DNA of 8,012 nucleotides from Bacteroidaceae bacterium. Lineage in GTDB: Bacteria; Bacteroidota; Bacteroidia; Bacteroidales; Bacteroidaceae. The DNA is taken from NCBI GenBank assembly GCA_016292545.1, contig JAEDIG010000114.1:1-8012 (forward strand), in the 5' to 3' direction. Below are positions 6,725 through 8,012 of the stretch, in pieces. The position numbers were made by a program, and so were the translations under genes. The notes under the pieces were generated by a model. The model searched no databases. It was not told the origin of the DNA and saw only the letters and a program-made list of their open reading frames with translations. Within the stretch, counting starts at the first letter, position 1; each line of letters begins with the position of its first letter.

Positions 6725-8012
<1,288 letters not shown>

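Overview
The window looks like a chromosomal stretch from a member of the Bacteroidota, most likely Bacteroidales and perhaps a Prevotella or Bacteroides relative. Three things suggest this. The proteins are of the types found in gut Bacteroidales: a 445-residue glutamate dehydrogenase, an AspT/YidE-type transporter, and a two-subunit methylmalonyl-CoA mutase. Two promoter-like sites match the Bacteroidota consensus (a -33 TTG/TTTG box, 19 bases, then TAnnTTTG). Most starts have A-rich leaders without a Shine-Dalgarno sequence. Coding DNA is visibly GC-rich and the gaps are AT-rich. The species cannot be named from the sequence alone.

Layout from left to right. Positions 1-33 hold the first 11 codons of a minus-strand gene that leaves the window, with its own promoter at 52-81. 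Positions 161-222 hold a strong intrinsic terminator for leftward transcription. Three minus-strand genes follow, transcribed right to left: a PatB/MalY-type PLP-dependent lyase (4629-3451), an AspT/YidE/YbjL-family transporter (3402-1666) and glutamate dehydrogenase (1579-242). The gaps between them are 48 and 86 bases, with no convincing internal promoter, so they could form one transcription unit ending at the terminator. A GC-rich hairpin lies just ahead of gdhA.

Positions 4630-4850 are a divergent promoter region. Rightward from it run mutA (4851-6707) and mutB (from 6725, cut off by the window end), the small and large subunits of adenosylcobalamin-dependent methylmalonyl-CoA mutase. 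This enzyme interconverts succinyl-CoA and methylmalonyl-CoA in the succinate-propionate pathway of these anaerobes.

Functionally the left half concerns amino-acid nitrogen: the lyase can release ammonia from a sulfur amino acid, glutamate dehydrogenase links ammonia to glutamate, and the transporter may move an acidic amino acid or another small organic anion. The right half is central fermentation. This is mainly core metabolism. I see no CRISPR array, tRNA, rRNA, insertion sequence, phage gene or clearly novel system. The points worth a second look are small: the terminator with a duplicated arm, the gdhA leader hairpin, a cysteine cluster in the MutA linker, and an unusually good Shine-Dalgarno before mutB.
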